Source: Pyxicephalus adspersus (taxonomy: Eukaryota; Chordata; Amphibia; Anura; Pyxicephalidae). From it: DNA of 64,000 bases. The notes beneath the pieces were generated by a model that saw nothing but the letters and a program-made list of their open reading frames with translations, did not search any database and was not told the DNA's origin. A program made the position numbers and the translations under genes. Below are positions 31,654-42,019 of the stretch, piece after piece (the stretch's first letter is position 1; every line of letters starts with the position of its first letter). Location of the stretch: the NCBI RefSeq assembly GCF_032062135.1, contig NC_092859.1, positions 65,462,466 through 65,526,465 of the forward strand, in the 5' to 3' direction.

Positions 31654-34600
31654 CTCTGCCAGTAACCTTGTCATTAGGCGATGTTCGATTTAAGGAGATG
31701 GCGCTTCTGGATTCCAGAGCAGCAGGGAACTTCCTGCAACAATGCCTGGTGGATCACAGAACCTTTAAAATACAGGTGGGAACACTTCATTCTGAAGAAA
31801 TTGCGTTCCTGGTTCTGTCAAGTCTTTTGCATCCTCTCCTTCTGGGACTTCCGTGGCTACAAGTTCATGAATCTGTCCGTGACTGGAGGTCCGGAGAGGT
31901 GCTGTGTTGGGGACCATCCTGTCATGAAAAGTGTCTCCTTTCTGTCCCGCCAGCTTGGTCAACACAGGTACCACCCAATCTCCAGGGTCTGCCGGCAGCC
32001 TATCATGCTTATATGGATGTCTTTGATAAAAAAAGAGGCTACCCCCTCACAGTCTGTATGACTGTCCTATTGACTTGGTCCCGGGCTCCTCACCTCCTCG
32101 TGGGCGCATCTACCCCCTTTCAGCAGCAGAGACTCAAGCCGTGTCTGAGTATATCAAAGAGAACCTTGACAGAGGATTTATCCGCAAATCTTCCTCTCCG
32201 GCTGGTGCAGTTTTCTTCTTTGTTAGGAAGAAAGATGGCTCCCTACAGCCTTGCATCGACTACAGGGGTCTTAACAAGATAACAGTAAAAAATAAGTAAC
32301 CGCTTCCCCTAATCCCTGAATTGTTTGACTGCCGTTGGGGAGCTAAAGTTTTTTCCAATTTAGACCTACGTGGGGCCTACAATCTGATCAGGATTCGCCA
32401 AGGGGATGAGTGGAAAACCGCATTCATTACCCGTGGCAGTCACTATGAATACCTGGTAATGCCCTTTGGACTAAGCAACGCCCCTGCAGTGTTCCAGGAG
32501 ATTGTTAACAACATCTTCAGAGACTTGCTATATTCCTGTGTTGTAGTGTATCTTGATGATATCCTTGTTTTTTCTCCAGATCTGGCTACTCACCAGAAGC
32601 AGGTTTGTTTGGCCCTTTAAAGATTAAGGCAAAATCGTCTGTACGCCAAATGTTCCTTTGAGAAATCCTTTCTTCCATTCCTTGGATACTTAATATCCAA
32701 CACTGGTCTGCAGATGGATCCTGAGAAGCTGTCAGCAATTTTAAAGTGGCCTTGTCATTCAGGTTTAAAAGCAATCCAGCAGTTCCTGGACTCGTCCGTG
32801 ACTGCCCCCATCTCCGCTTTGACCCGTAAGGGAGCAAACCCTAAGAATTGGATAGCTGAGGCTGAATCAGCCTTCCAAACTTTGAAACAGGCCCTCTCTG
32901 CGGCTCTGGTTCTCCATCGCCCTGATGCTAACAAGCAATTCTACTTGGAGGTGGACGCATCATCTCTTGGAGCGGGGGTGGTGCTTTCAAAAAAACTCCT
33001 TCCGGTAAGATGGTGCCCTGTGTCTTCTTCTCCAGGGCCTTCTCGGCTCCCGAGCATAACTACTCTATTGGGGACAGGGAGTTGTTGGCCATAAAAATGG
33101 CACTAGAGGAATGGTGTTACCTTCTCGAGGGGGCATCTCATCCGGTGGTGAACTACATCGACCACAAAACTTTGACTTATTTACAGTCTGCACAAAGACT
33201 GAATCCTTGTCAAGCTAGATGGTCCACATTCTTTGCATGTTTTGATTTCGTTCTCCATTTCCATGCCGCAGAGAAGAATGTAAAAGCAGATGCTCTCTCA
33301 AGGTCCTTTGATGCTACTGATCGAGAGGAGGAACCTCAACGCATCATTGATCCCGCAAAAATTGCTGTATGTCCTGTCATGTTTTCTGAGATTCCGCCCC
33401 GGAAAGACTTTCAGAACTTCAGGAAGGGAATTCTACTCTGGGGTCATTAATCAAAAATTGGTCATGCTGGACAACGAAAGACTTTCAAACCTATTTCTCA
33501 ACGGTACTGGTGGCCAGCTATGCGGCAAGACATCCAAGAGTTTGTCGCTGCCTGAACGTCATGTGCACAGTATAAAACCTCCAAGCTATGTCCGGCGGGC
33601 CTCTTGCTTCCCCTGCCCGTTCCTGAGGCTCCTTGGCAACAGATAGCCATGGATTTTATTACTGATCTACCCTTGTCCTCTGGGTGTTCTGTGATCTGGG
33701 TAGTGGTGGATAATTTCTCCAAAATGGCCCACTTCGTTCCTCTGCCTGGTCTTCCTTCTGCTCCTCAGCTGGCAAAAAAATTTATTGAACATATTTTTCG
33801 TCTCCATGGTTTTCCCCACCGTATTGTGTCAGATAGAGATGTACAGTTCACGTCTAAATTTTGAAGAGCTCTTTGTAATCTCTTGAATGTGTCTCCTGGA
33901 CTTTTCTTCAGCTTATCATCCACAGTCTAACAGTCAAGTGGAACGTGTCAATCAAATCCTGACCAGTTTTCTACGACATTTCATCAACCCCCATCATGAT
34001 AAATGGGTTGAGGTATTACCTTGGGCTGAGTTTTCGTACAATAATCATGTCAGCGAATCTTCCAAGAAATCAACATTTTTTGTTGTTTATGACCAACAAC
34101 CGAATATCCCACTCCCGGTGTCCTCTTCTTCCGGTATCCCTGCCGCAGATGCTACCTCAAGAGAATTCTCTGAAATCTGGGAGAAGACTAGGGGAGCTCT
34201 TAAAGAAGCTTCCGTCCGCATTAAAGGAATCCGCAGATAAGAGACGTAGAGTTTCTCCTAAGTTCTGTCCTGGTGATAAAGTCTGGCTCGCTTCAAAATA
34301 CATCCGGTTCAAAATACCCTTACAAATTGGATCCACGCTTCATCGGTCCTTTTGAAATTCTGGAACAAATCAACAAGGTTTCCTACAAACTTAAGCTGCC
34401 GGCCTCACTCCGGGTACCGAATTCCTTCCATGTCTCCCTGCTGAAGCCCGCCATCCTGAATCGTTTTTACAAGAGACCTGTCTCAGTTCCCGTAGCGGTC
34501 AGTGATGAGAACATATATAAGGTAAAGGCCATTCTGGGGATGAAGAAGAGTAGAGGGAGAACCCTGTTTCTGGTGGATTGGAAGGGGTTAATCCCTGAGG

Positions 34601-34677
34601 AGAGATCTTGGGAACCCAGAGAGAACATCAATGCGCCCCGACTTCTTGAAAAAATGATTGTCCAGGATCAAGCCTGA
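31626..34677 (+). pseudogene. Gypsy B pol with C-terminal chromodomain
   Basis: Domains in order. Protease near 31700 (LLDSRAAGNF; the usual DSG has become DSR). RT from about 32100 with [62 protein letters not shown] and the catalytic [11 protein letters not shown] at about 32540-32575. RNase H at about 32930-33300 (LEVDASSLGAGVV, CVFFSRAFSAPEHNYSIGDR, VKADALSR). A decayed zinc finger is at about 33440-33600. The integrase core follows with MDFITDLPL, VSDRDVQFTS and YHPQSNSQVERVNQ, all three acidic positions visible. The chromodomain at about 34515-34665 shows VKAILGMKKSRGR and FLVDWKGLIPEERSWEP. Frames are broken near 31650, 32297, 32620, 32990, 33448 and 33863, so it is inactive although every domain is represented. 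Confidence 0.92.
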
Positions 34678-34703
34678 GGAGAGGGGACGTAAGGGAGGGG
34701 TAC

Positions 34704-35413
34704 TGTTAACCCTGCATGTCATGCCGGCGCTGCTGCTCCTAATTGCAGGCAAGAGCGCTGGGTCCTATCTTTCAGGTAGAGTAACCCAAGTACCTGTGTT
34801 CCATGCCAGAGTTTCCTCCTTGCTGGAGACTTGCACTGGTGTTTGAGCTGGCGTGGGTATGTCTCTCTTCATCTATGAGGCAACACATGCACACCCTCTG
34901 TTTCTACAGCCTATGGCTGGATCTCTGCTAGTATTTAAAGGCACTTCCTACTACAGGAAGTTGCCTGAGCAATCTCAAGGCTTTAGCTTGTCTAATCTCC
35001 TAGTGCAAACGAGTTTCCTCTGTCTGCTTTGCTGTGTACCGGACCTTGTTTACTAACCCTTGGTCTTTGCCTGTTTGCCGCCTGACCCTGACCTCGGATT
35101 ATGTTTATGGACTTTTGCCTGATTGCTGCCTGACCCTGACCTCGGATCTTGTTTTTGGACTTGTTTTTGTCTGATTGCCACCTCCCTCTTGGCCACGCAA
35201 GCCCCCTCTGTGCTTGCACTGAGTACCCTGACCCCTTTGGTCAGCTGTCACTGACCCGGGGATCACTCTGGAGTGGCACCTGGCAGCTACCCTGCAGCCC
35301 AAGCCTATCCTCACCATCAGAGGCTCTAGTGAAGACCAGGTAGCGGCTTAGTTACGCCCCTCTGGAGCATACCCAGTGAGTGGCACAGTGCGACCACACC
35401 CGCGTGCATTACA
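34704..35413 (+). repeat. Gypsy B 3' LTR
   Basis: 710 bp, TGTTAACCCTGCATGTCATG to CGCGTGCATTACA. It is about 50 bp longer than the 5' LTR because of a local tandem duplication near 35070-35160. It is followed at once by the TCCAC target duplicate and gypsy A RT coding sequence. Confidence 0.93.
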
Positions 35414-37350
35414 TCCACATTGAGAAGGGTGATGAATGGAAGACTGTCTTTAACACCAGGGATAGGCACTTCGAATACCTAGTAATTCCCTTTAGTCTGT
35501 GAAATACCCCGGCAGTCTTCCAGGAGTTTGTAAATGATGTATTCTGAGAATTTCTGGGAAAATTTGTGATTGTGTATCTTGATGATATTTTGGTTTATTC
35601 ATCCGATCTTCTCCTCCACAGAGCACAAGTACGCCAGGTCCTCCAGAAGCTCTGAGAAAACTGCCTCTATGCAAAATTGGAGAAGTGCGCCTTCGAGGTA
35701 CGTGAGGTTGCTTTCTTAGGGTATATTCTGTCAGGTCACGATTTGGCCATGGATCCAACCAAGGTCTCAGCAGTTCTGGAATGGCCCCAACGCACTGACC
35801 TCAAGGGTCTTCAGGGTTTCGCAAATTTTTATAGGAAGTTCATGTGAAACTTCTCGTCCATTGTCCACCCTCTGACGAACCTCACTAGGAAAGGGGTGGA
35901 CTCCTCAAGGAGAACTCCGGAAGCTTGAAAAGCCTTCAAAGCGCTGAAAAGGGCTTTTTGCAGTGCACCCATATTGGTGCATCCAGTGCCCACTCTCCCA
36001 TTTATTATAGGGGTGGATGCTTCGAAGATTGGCATGGGAGCAGTCCCCTCCCAGTACTCTGGACAACTGGAGAGATTGCACCCCTGTGCCTTCTTCTCCC
36101 GTAAGTTCTCTGCAGCTGAGAGTAATTATGACGTGGGAAATGGGAGCTTCTGGCAGTAAAATGGGCTTTTGAGGAATGGAGGCATTGGCTGGATGGGGCA
36201 AAACAACCTATAATGGTCCATACTGACCATTTAATCCTGGAGTACATTGAAGGGGCTAAGCGTCTCAACTACCGGCAAGCCCGTTGTGCCCTGTTTTTTA
36301 CAAGGTTCAATTTCCAAATTACCTACAAGCCAGGTTCAAGAAACGTGAAGGCTGATGCCTTGTCCGGTTGTTTCCCAGAGGCAGCTTTCCTTCTAGATCC
36401 GTGTCCTAGCCCCATTTTGTCCCCCCAATGTGTGGTGTTAGCCATACAGACCCCACTGTTATTAGAGAATCTGAAGAACCTCTAAGCCCCCAACCAGACT
36501 GACTACCCCCTGCAAAACCTGAAGGGCTGCTGTATGTTCCCCTCCATCTTCGCCTGAAGGTTATCCAACAGCTACATGATTCCAAGACTGCTGGCCACCC
36601 AGGAATTAAGGAATCCCTAGAATTTGTTAAAAGACATATTTGGTGGCCTCACATGTCTGGGCATCAAGCTCTCCTTCTCGTCAGGGTTCCACCCCGAGAC
36701 GAATGGCCAGACCGAACAGACCAACCAATTGTTGGAACAATATCTCTGGAGCTTTGTATCTGGTTGCCAGGAGAGATGGACAGACTATCTCCCCTTTGCG
36801 GAGGTGGCAAATAACAACACAGAGCACTCCTCCACCAGGATTTCCCTGTTTATGTGTGTTGGGGGTCGAAGTCCCAAAGTGTCCTCTCTGTCAGGTCCAC
36901 CCTCTCATCTTCCTGTCCTTAACAATTGGGTAGAACTTTCCTGATCTGTTTGGAACAAAGTCTTTAAATAATCTTAGAGAGGCAGCAGCCCATAAGCAGA
37001 GGTTTCCAGATCGCCATAGATCCCCTGAGCCCCAGTTCCAACCCGATGATCTGGTTTGGGTGTCTACCCGCAGTATTCCTCTCCGGGGTGTAGACACCTT
37101 TCATGTCTTTTTATTAAAATCTTCTGCCGGTTCTGCTCCCCTTTCAAATCTCCCTCAGCCAGTCGAGATGCAGGGTGCGTAATTCTCTGCAATATCTCAT
37201 TGATTGAAAGGGTTTTGGACCAGAGGAAAGATGCTGGGTGCTGGCCTACCGTATACATGTGGAGGAACCTGTGTTGGAGTTTCACCGGGATTACCCGGAG
37301 AAACCCTACATGAGGGTCCTGAGGCCCCTCCTGAAGCGATGGGTAGTGTA
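35414..37350 (+). pseudogene. Gypsy A second half: RT, RNase H, integrase, chromodomain region
   Basis: Continues the RT broken at 30045. It shows [19 protein letters not shown], then the catalytic [14 protein letters not shown] at about 35570-35605, then the thumb ([17 protein letters not shown]). RNase H follows ([12 protein letters not shown] at about 36012, [26 protein letters not shown]). The integrase zinc finger is partly present (DSKTAGHPGIKESLEFVKR at about 36574-36630). The central integrase core is deleted: the sequence jumps near 36657 from the HIWWPHM region directly to FSSGFHPETNGQTEQTNQ, so the first two acidic residues are gone. Remnants of the C-terminal part reach about 37350. 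Stops are frequent (35500, 35547, 35656, 35846, 35927). Confidence 0.9.
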
Positions 37351-37430
37351 GGGCACTTACCTGTCCAGCGAGCCTGTGGCATCCTTAGGAACCACAGCCG
37401 GCGGGAGAGACCCCGCTGCAGCAGGCAGCG

Positions 37431-37968
37431 TGGCCAAGGCTGCTGTCCTGCTCACAGCATGTCTCTCCCTGCAAGCGGAGGGATCCATTCTGGCTAAACT
37501 ACTGTTTGTCCAGGCGGCATCCCCAGCATCCCTATGGACGTGAACAGAGATGTTCTTGTTCTCAGCACTCCTGAGGACGTGCAAAATAGGGCACGTCCAA
37601 GGAGTGCTATGGGAAGAGGTGCGCGCTACCACGCATGCCTCTTGTACCCTCTGTGTGTACAGTGTGCTTGGGTGCATTCTCTGTGTTGGTTCATACTAAC
37701 CTCTGTTGTGTCATTACTAATAGCGACCCGGTCTGATATCCGATTCTGCCCGAGCTCTGCCTGCCCTGACCTTAGATTTTTTTTTTTTTTGACTACTCTT
37801 GCCTGCTGCCTGCCCTGACCTCGGATTATCCCTGACCTGCCTTGCCTTATCCTTCTGTACCACGCGTATCGGACTGATGATCTGTGAATGACCTTTGCCT
37901 TGTTTTTTGATGACTATGAAGCTTGATAAAAGGATTCTTGGAGTTGGCAGTGGTTTGTGTGCCCAGGC
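37431..37968 (+). repeat. Gypsy A 3' LTR, internally deleted and 3'-truncated
   Basis: Homologous to 27617-28272 but missing about 140 bp that include the TATA-like box. The polyadenylation hexamer equivalent to 28211-28216 is mutated to ATGAAG. It ends at CCAGGC and lacks the terminal GCATTACA, joining CR1 sequence at 37969. The 5' border may lie further upstream (37320-37430), because that sequence has no counterpart at the 5' LTR. Confidence 0.78.
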
Positions 37969-40434
37969 ATCTGTCTGTATGTGAGAAGTGATCTAAAAAT
38001 GAATGTGAAACAAGAAATTGCGGATGGAACAAGCAATGAGGTTGAGACATTATGGGTGGAGTTGAATGTGGGGTTGGAAAACACACATTTAATTATTGGA
38101 GTCTGCTATACTCCCCCCAGTGCTAAGGAAGAAATAGGGAATCAGTTTCCAGCACAGAATCGATTTCTAGCACACTTGGACTGGGAGACAATATTGTCCT
38201 TAAAGAACACTGAACAGAAATGGGAATGTTTCAAGTCTGTTCTACAAAAGCACACTGAAAAATATATTCCCATGGGTAATAAGTTTAAGAGGCTAAAATT
38301 AATACCTCTGTGGCTCACAGCTGATGTTAAAAAAAACCATAAGGAGCAAGAAAAGGGCATTCCAAAAATATAAAAATGAAGGATCATCTTCATCATTTTA
38401 AAACTATAAAGAATATGAGAAGAAAAAAGGAGATAAAATGTGCAAAACTTCAAAATGAAAGACAGATTGCAAGGAAAGTAAGGCAAACCCCAAAATTTTT
38501 GTAAAATATATTAATAGCAAAAAGATCAGATCTGAGCATATAGGGTCCTTAAAGAATGATGCTGGGTTGGTAACAGGGGATAAAGAAAAGGCAAATTTAC
38601 TAAACACTTTTTTTAGGTCTGTGTACACAAAGGAAAATGGCAGAGCTCAAGTCCAAATTCATAAAAGCAATGTCACTGCCTTAAATGAGTCACAATGGCT
38701 CGAATTGATATGATTGAGAAACAGCTGGGAAAAATAAAGGTTGATAAAGCACCAGGACCTGATGGATTACATCCACGTGTCCTCAAAGAGCTGAGCTTGG
38801 TTATTTCAAAGCCATTATTTCCAATTTTTAGAGACTGATAGTCACTGGCAAGATACCGATGGATTGGCATAAGTGGTGATCAATGTGGTTCCTATATTTA
38901 AAAAAGGGACTACCAGGTAAATACAGACTGGTTAGTTTAACGTCCATAGTTGGAAAGGTCCTAGAGAGTTTGATAAAGAACTACATAGAGGAGTTTTTGC
39001 TGTAAAATATAATTATAAGTGAAAGTCAGCATAGCTTCAAAAAAGACAGAAGTTGTCAAACAAATTTACGCTCTTTTTATGAGGAAGTAAGTTAACAGGT
39101 AGCTAGTGGAGTAGCAGTTGATATAGTGTACTTGGAATTTGCTAAACATTTGACACTGTACCCCACAGACAGATACTATGCAAGTTAGGGTCAATAGGTT
39201 TAGAAAAGTCAATCTGTAAATGGATAGAGAACTGGCTTAAAGAACGCATCCAGAGAGTTGTAATTAATGATTCATACTCTGAATAGTCTAAGGTTATTAG
39301 TGGTGTACCCCACGGTTCAATGTTTGGACCTTTACTGTTTAACATCTTTATAAATGATATAACATTTGGGAATAAAAGTACCATTTCTGTGTTTGCAGAT
39401 GACAAACTATGTAATGGAATTAGGTCCATACAGGATGTCTATAATCTACAAGCAGACTTAGATGTACTTTTTAATTGGGCAGCCAAGAGGCAAACGACAT
39501 TTACTATAGAAAAATGTAAAATTATGCACTTATGCACTATGCAAGTATGAGCTAACAACATGCATGCTTCATACTGTCTAGGGGGAACACATTTGGGGAA
39601 GTCAGAAATGGAAAAGGATCTGGGGGTTCTGGTAAATCATAGACTTAATAACAGCATGCAATGCCAAGCTGCAATATCCAAAGCTAGCAAAGTACTTTCT
39701 TGTATTAAAAGAGGAATGAACTGCAGAGATGGAGACATAATCCTGCCCCTGTACAAAGCATTGGTCAGACCACATCTGGAATATGCAGTCCAGTTTTGGA
39801 CACCAGTTCACAAAAAGTACATTGTGGAATTGGAGAGAGTGCAGAGAAGGGCAACTAAATTATTAAAAGGAATGGAGGATTTTAGCTATGAGGAGAGATT
39901 AGCTGAACTGAATCTATTCTCCCTTGAGAAGAGACGTTTAAGGGGGGATATGATCACCCTGTATAAATATATAAACAGTCCATAATAAAAATTCTCTTCC
40001 CCAATATTCACTTTGAGATCATTACAAAGAACAAGAGGGCACTCTTTGCGTCTGGAGGAAAAGAAGTTTAAGCTCTGGATAAGGAAGGGATTCTTCACTG
40101 AAAGGTCTGTGAAAATGTGGAATTCAGCAACTACTGAAGATTGCTTTAAGAAAAAGCTGGATGCTTTTGTAGAAGCACAGAATATAACTAGGTATTAAAG
40201 CTTTAAAGTAGAAATAACAGTGACTGATGATCCAGGGAACATCTGATTACCTCATTGAATCAGGAAGAAATTTTTTTTCCCTGTTGAAGCAAATTGTTTC
40301 AGGGTTTTTTTTTCTTCCCCTGGACCAACTATGTCTTATAGGGTTTTATATCTGGGAAATGTTTATTTCCCTATTGGTTGAACTAGATTTTTTGTCTTTT
40401 TTAAACCTAACCTATTATGTAACTATGTAACATT
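37969..40434 (+). pseudogene. CR1 ORF2 remainder and 3' UTR
   Basis: Resumes the endonuclease interrupted at 27614 with CLYVRSDLKMNVKQE and ETLWVELNVG...LIIGVCYTPPS. RT follows, with VDKAPGPDGLHPRVLKEL at about 38735-38790, a decayed middle section, FGPLLFNIFINDITFG at about 39320-39370 and the catalytic-region SVFADDKLC at about 39387. The C-terminal block EKDLGVLVNHRLN, LVRPHLEYAVQFW and RRLRGDMITLYKYINSP runs to 39985. The 3' UTR closes with CCTATTATGTAACTATGTAA at 40434. Part of the endonuclease is deleted after CYTPPS, and stops are dense between 38370 and 39320. This long copy is the host for the truncated CR1 and for gypsy A. Confidence 0.88.
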
Positions 40435-40718
40435 CACATAACAATAGGGGGGTCATTAATTAATTCTCTTTCAAGGTACAATGTAGTGTGATGAAAACAG
40501 TTGTACAATTTTGTTTTGTTAGCCAGATTTAGTGTGTCAATAAAACTTTCCCATGTTTCAAAAAAAATTGAGTTTAAGATTCTTTGTGGAAAGAAGCCTC
40601 TATCCATTCCATTCTGAATAGTTCTTGTAATTTAGTCATAAAGAGACTAAATTACTACTACTAAACCAAAGGCTACCCATTCTGGTGTGAATGGTATGTA
40701 ATTCAGTAGTTTTCTATG
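40435..40718 (-). pseudogene. L1 ORF2 extreme C-terminus
   Basis: The minus-strand translation gives RKLLNYIPFTPEWVAFG at about 40660-40715, followed by a degraded tail with FETWESFIDTLNLANKTKL at about 40500-40570. This is the end of an L1-type ORF2. It continues directly from minus-strand L1 sequence at 46960-47030 (WEFLNIKQFW) once hAT1 and one copy of its 8-bp duplication are removed. Towards the 3' side it is cut at 40435 by the CR1 tail. Confidence 0.8.
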
Positions 40719-41094
40719 AATATAATTAGAGATGAGCGAATCGAACCTGACAAAGTGGAATGCGATACGAATTTCAGGAAAAATTCGGTTTGCAACGAAT
40801 GCGAATTTCCTGGTGATTTGTAATAATGAATCACAATTTTTCCTAAAATAGAGGCTACACGTGTGAGGACATGGGCAAGGAACTCTGGGAAGGTGGGATG
40901 ACCCATAATGCCATGCATGCAGCCAATCAGCAGCCAGCCAGCCCTGTGATGTCATAGCCCTAAAAATAGCCTCAGCCATCTTGGATTAAGACATTTTACA
41001 GCATTCTGAGTGTAGGGAGAGACATCTGCAGACGCTAGGGAGAGTGATAGCAAAAACCTCATTGTGAGAAAAAAAACTGAAAAAACGATTTATA

Positions 41095-41950
41095 AGTGTA
41101 GGGAAAGGATAGGGAGGAATCATTTCACAGCATCTTAGTGTAGGGAGAGATGTCAGAAGGCGCTAGGGACAGTGCTAGAAAAGAGATTTACAAGTGCAGG
41201 GAAAGATTATTTGGGGATCTAAATAGCCATTATACAGCTCTGTGATTCCAGCAATTTGTTCGTGTTATTGGGGTACAAGTGCTATGTTGAAAAGCCTTTA
41301 GTGGCTTATATCTGTGGAAAAAGAAAAATATATACGCATTTCACTTCTGCAGTTATATGTGGTGAAAGCNNNNNNNNNNNNNNNNNNNNNNNNNNNNNNN
41401 NNNNNNNNNNNNNNNNNNNNNNNNNNNNNNNNNNNNNNNNNNNNNNNNNNNNNNNNNNNNNNNNNNNNNNNNNNNNNNNNNNNNNNNNNNNNNNNNNNNN
41501 NNNNNNNNNNNNNNNNNNNNNNNNNNNNNNNNNNNNNNNNNNNNNNNNNNNNNNNNNNNNNNNNNNNNNNNNNNNNNNNNNNNNNNNNNNNNNNNNNNNN
41601 NNNNNNNNNNNNNNNNNNNNNNNNNNNNNNNNNNNNNNNNNNNNNNNNNNNNNNNNNNNNNNNNNNNNNNNNNNNNNNNNNNNNNNNNNNNNNNNNNNNN
41701 NNNNNNNNNNNNNNNNNNNNNNNNNNNNNNNAAAATATATTCTCAGTTCACTTCTGCAGTTCTATGTGGTGAAAGCGTTTAGTGACGTATTTGAGTACAA
41801 AAAGAAAAATATATACGCAGTTCACTTCTGCAGTTATATGTGGTGAAAGCGTTTAGTGACGTATTTGAGTACAAAAAGAAAAATATATACGCAGTTCACT
41901 GTTGCAGTTATTTATGGTAAAAGCGTTTAGTGGCCTATTTCTTTACAAAA
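41095..41950 (+). repeat. hAT1 leader tandem repeats with a 362-base gap
   Basis: One copy of the 98 bp leader unit (ATCATTTCACAGCATCTTAG) lies at about 41117-41215. It is followed by the 74 bp AT-rich unit (GTTATATGTGGTGAAAGCG ... TACGCAGTTCACTTCTGCA), with copies starting at 41759 and 41833 and partial ones on each side. Bases 41370-41731 are N, most likely a collapsed part of the same tandem array. Open frames that span the N run are artefacts. Confidence 0.85.
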
Positions 41951-42019
41951 AAAATTATATATTTGTCGCTTTTAGGGGTGTTTTAATTTGCTTTTAATTT
42001 ATTTAGTTCAAGTAAAAGT

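Larger units (their letters stand above)
30046..35413 (+). mobile_element. Gypsy B: complete LTR retrotransposon nested in gypsy A
   Basis: A 5.37 kb element bounded by two LTRs (30046-30704 and 34704-35413), both starting TGTTA and ending GCATTACA. The 5-bp host sequence TCCAC occurs immediately before (30041-30045) and after (35414-35418), as expected of Ty3/gypsy integration. Host RT coding sequence ends in LI at the left and continues with [10 protein letters not shown] at the right, so the insertion broke gypsy A within its RT. A purine tract GGACGTAAGGGAGGGGTAC precedes the 3' LTR. No convincing tRNA primer-binding site was found after 30704. Confidence 0.95.

Noticed and set aside
41256..41846. 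Open frames of 196 and 152 codons
   Set aside because: Most residues are undefined because the frames run through 362 N bases in a tandem leader repeat.
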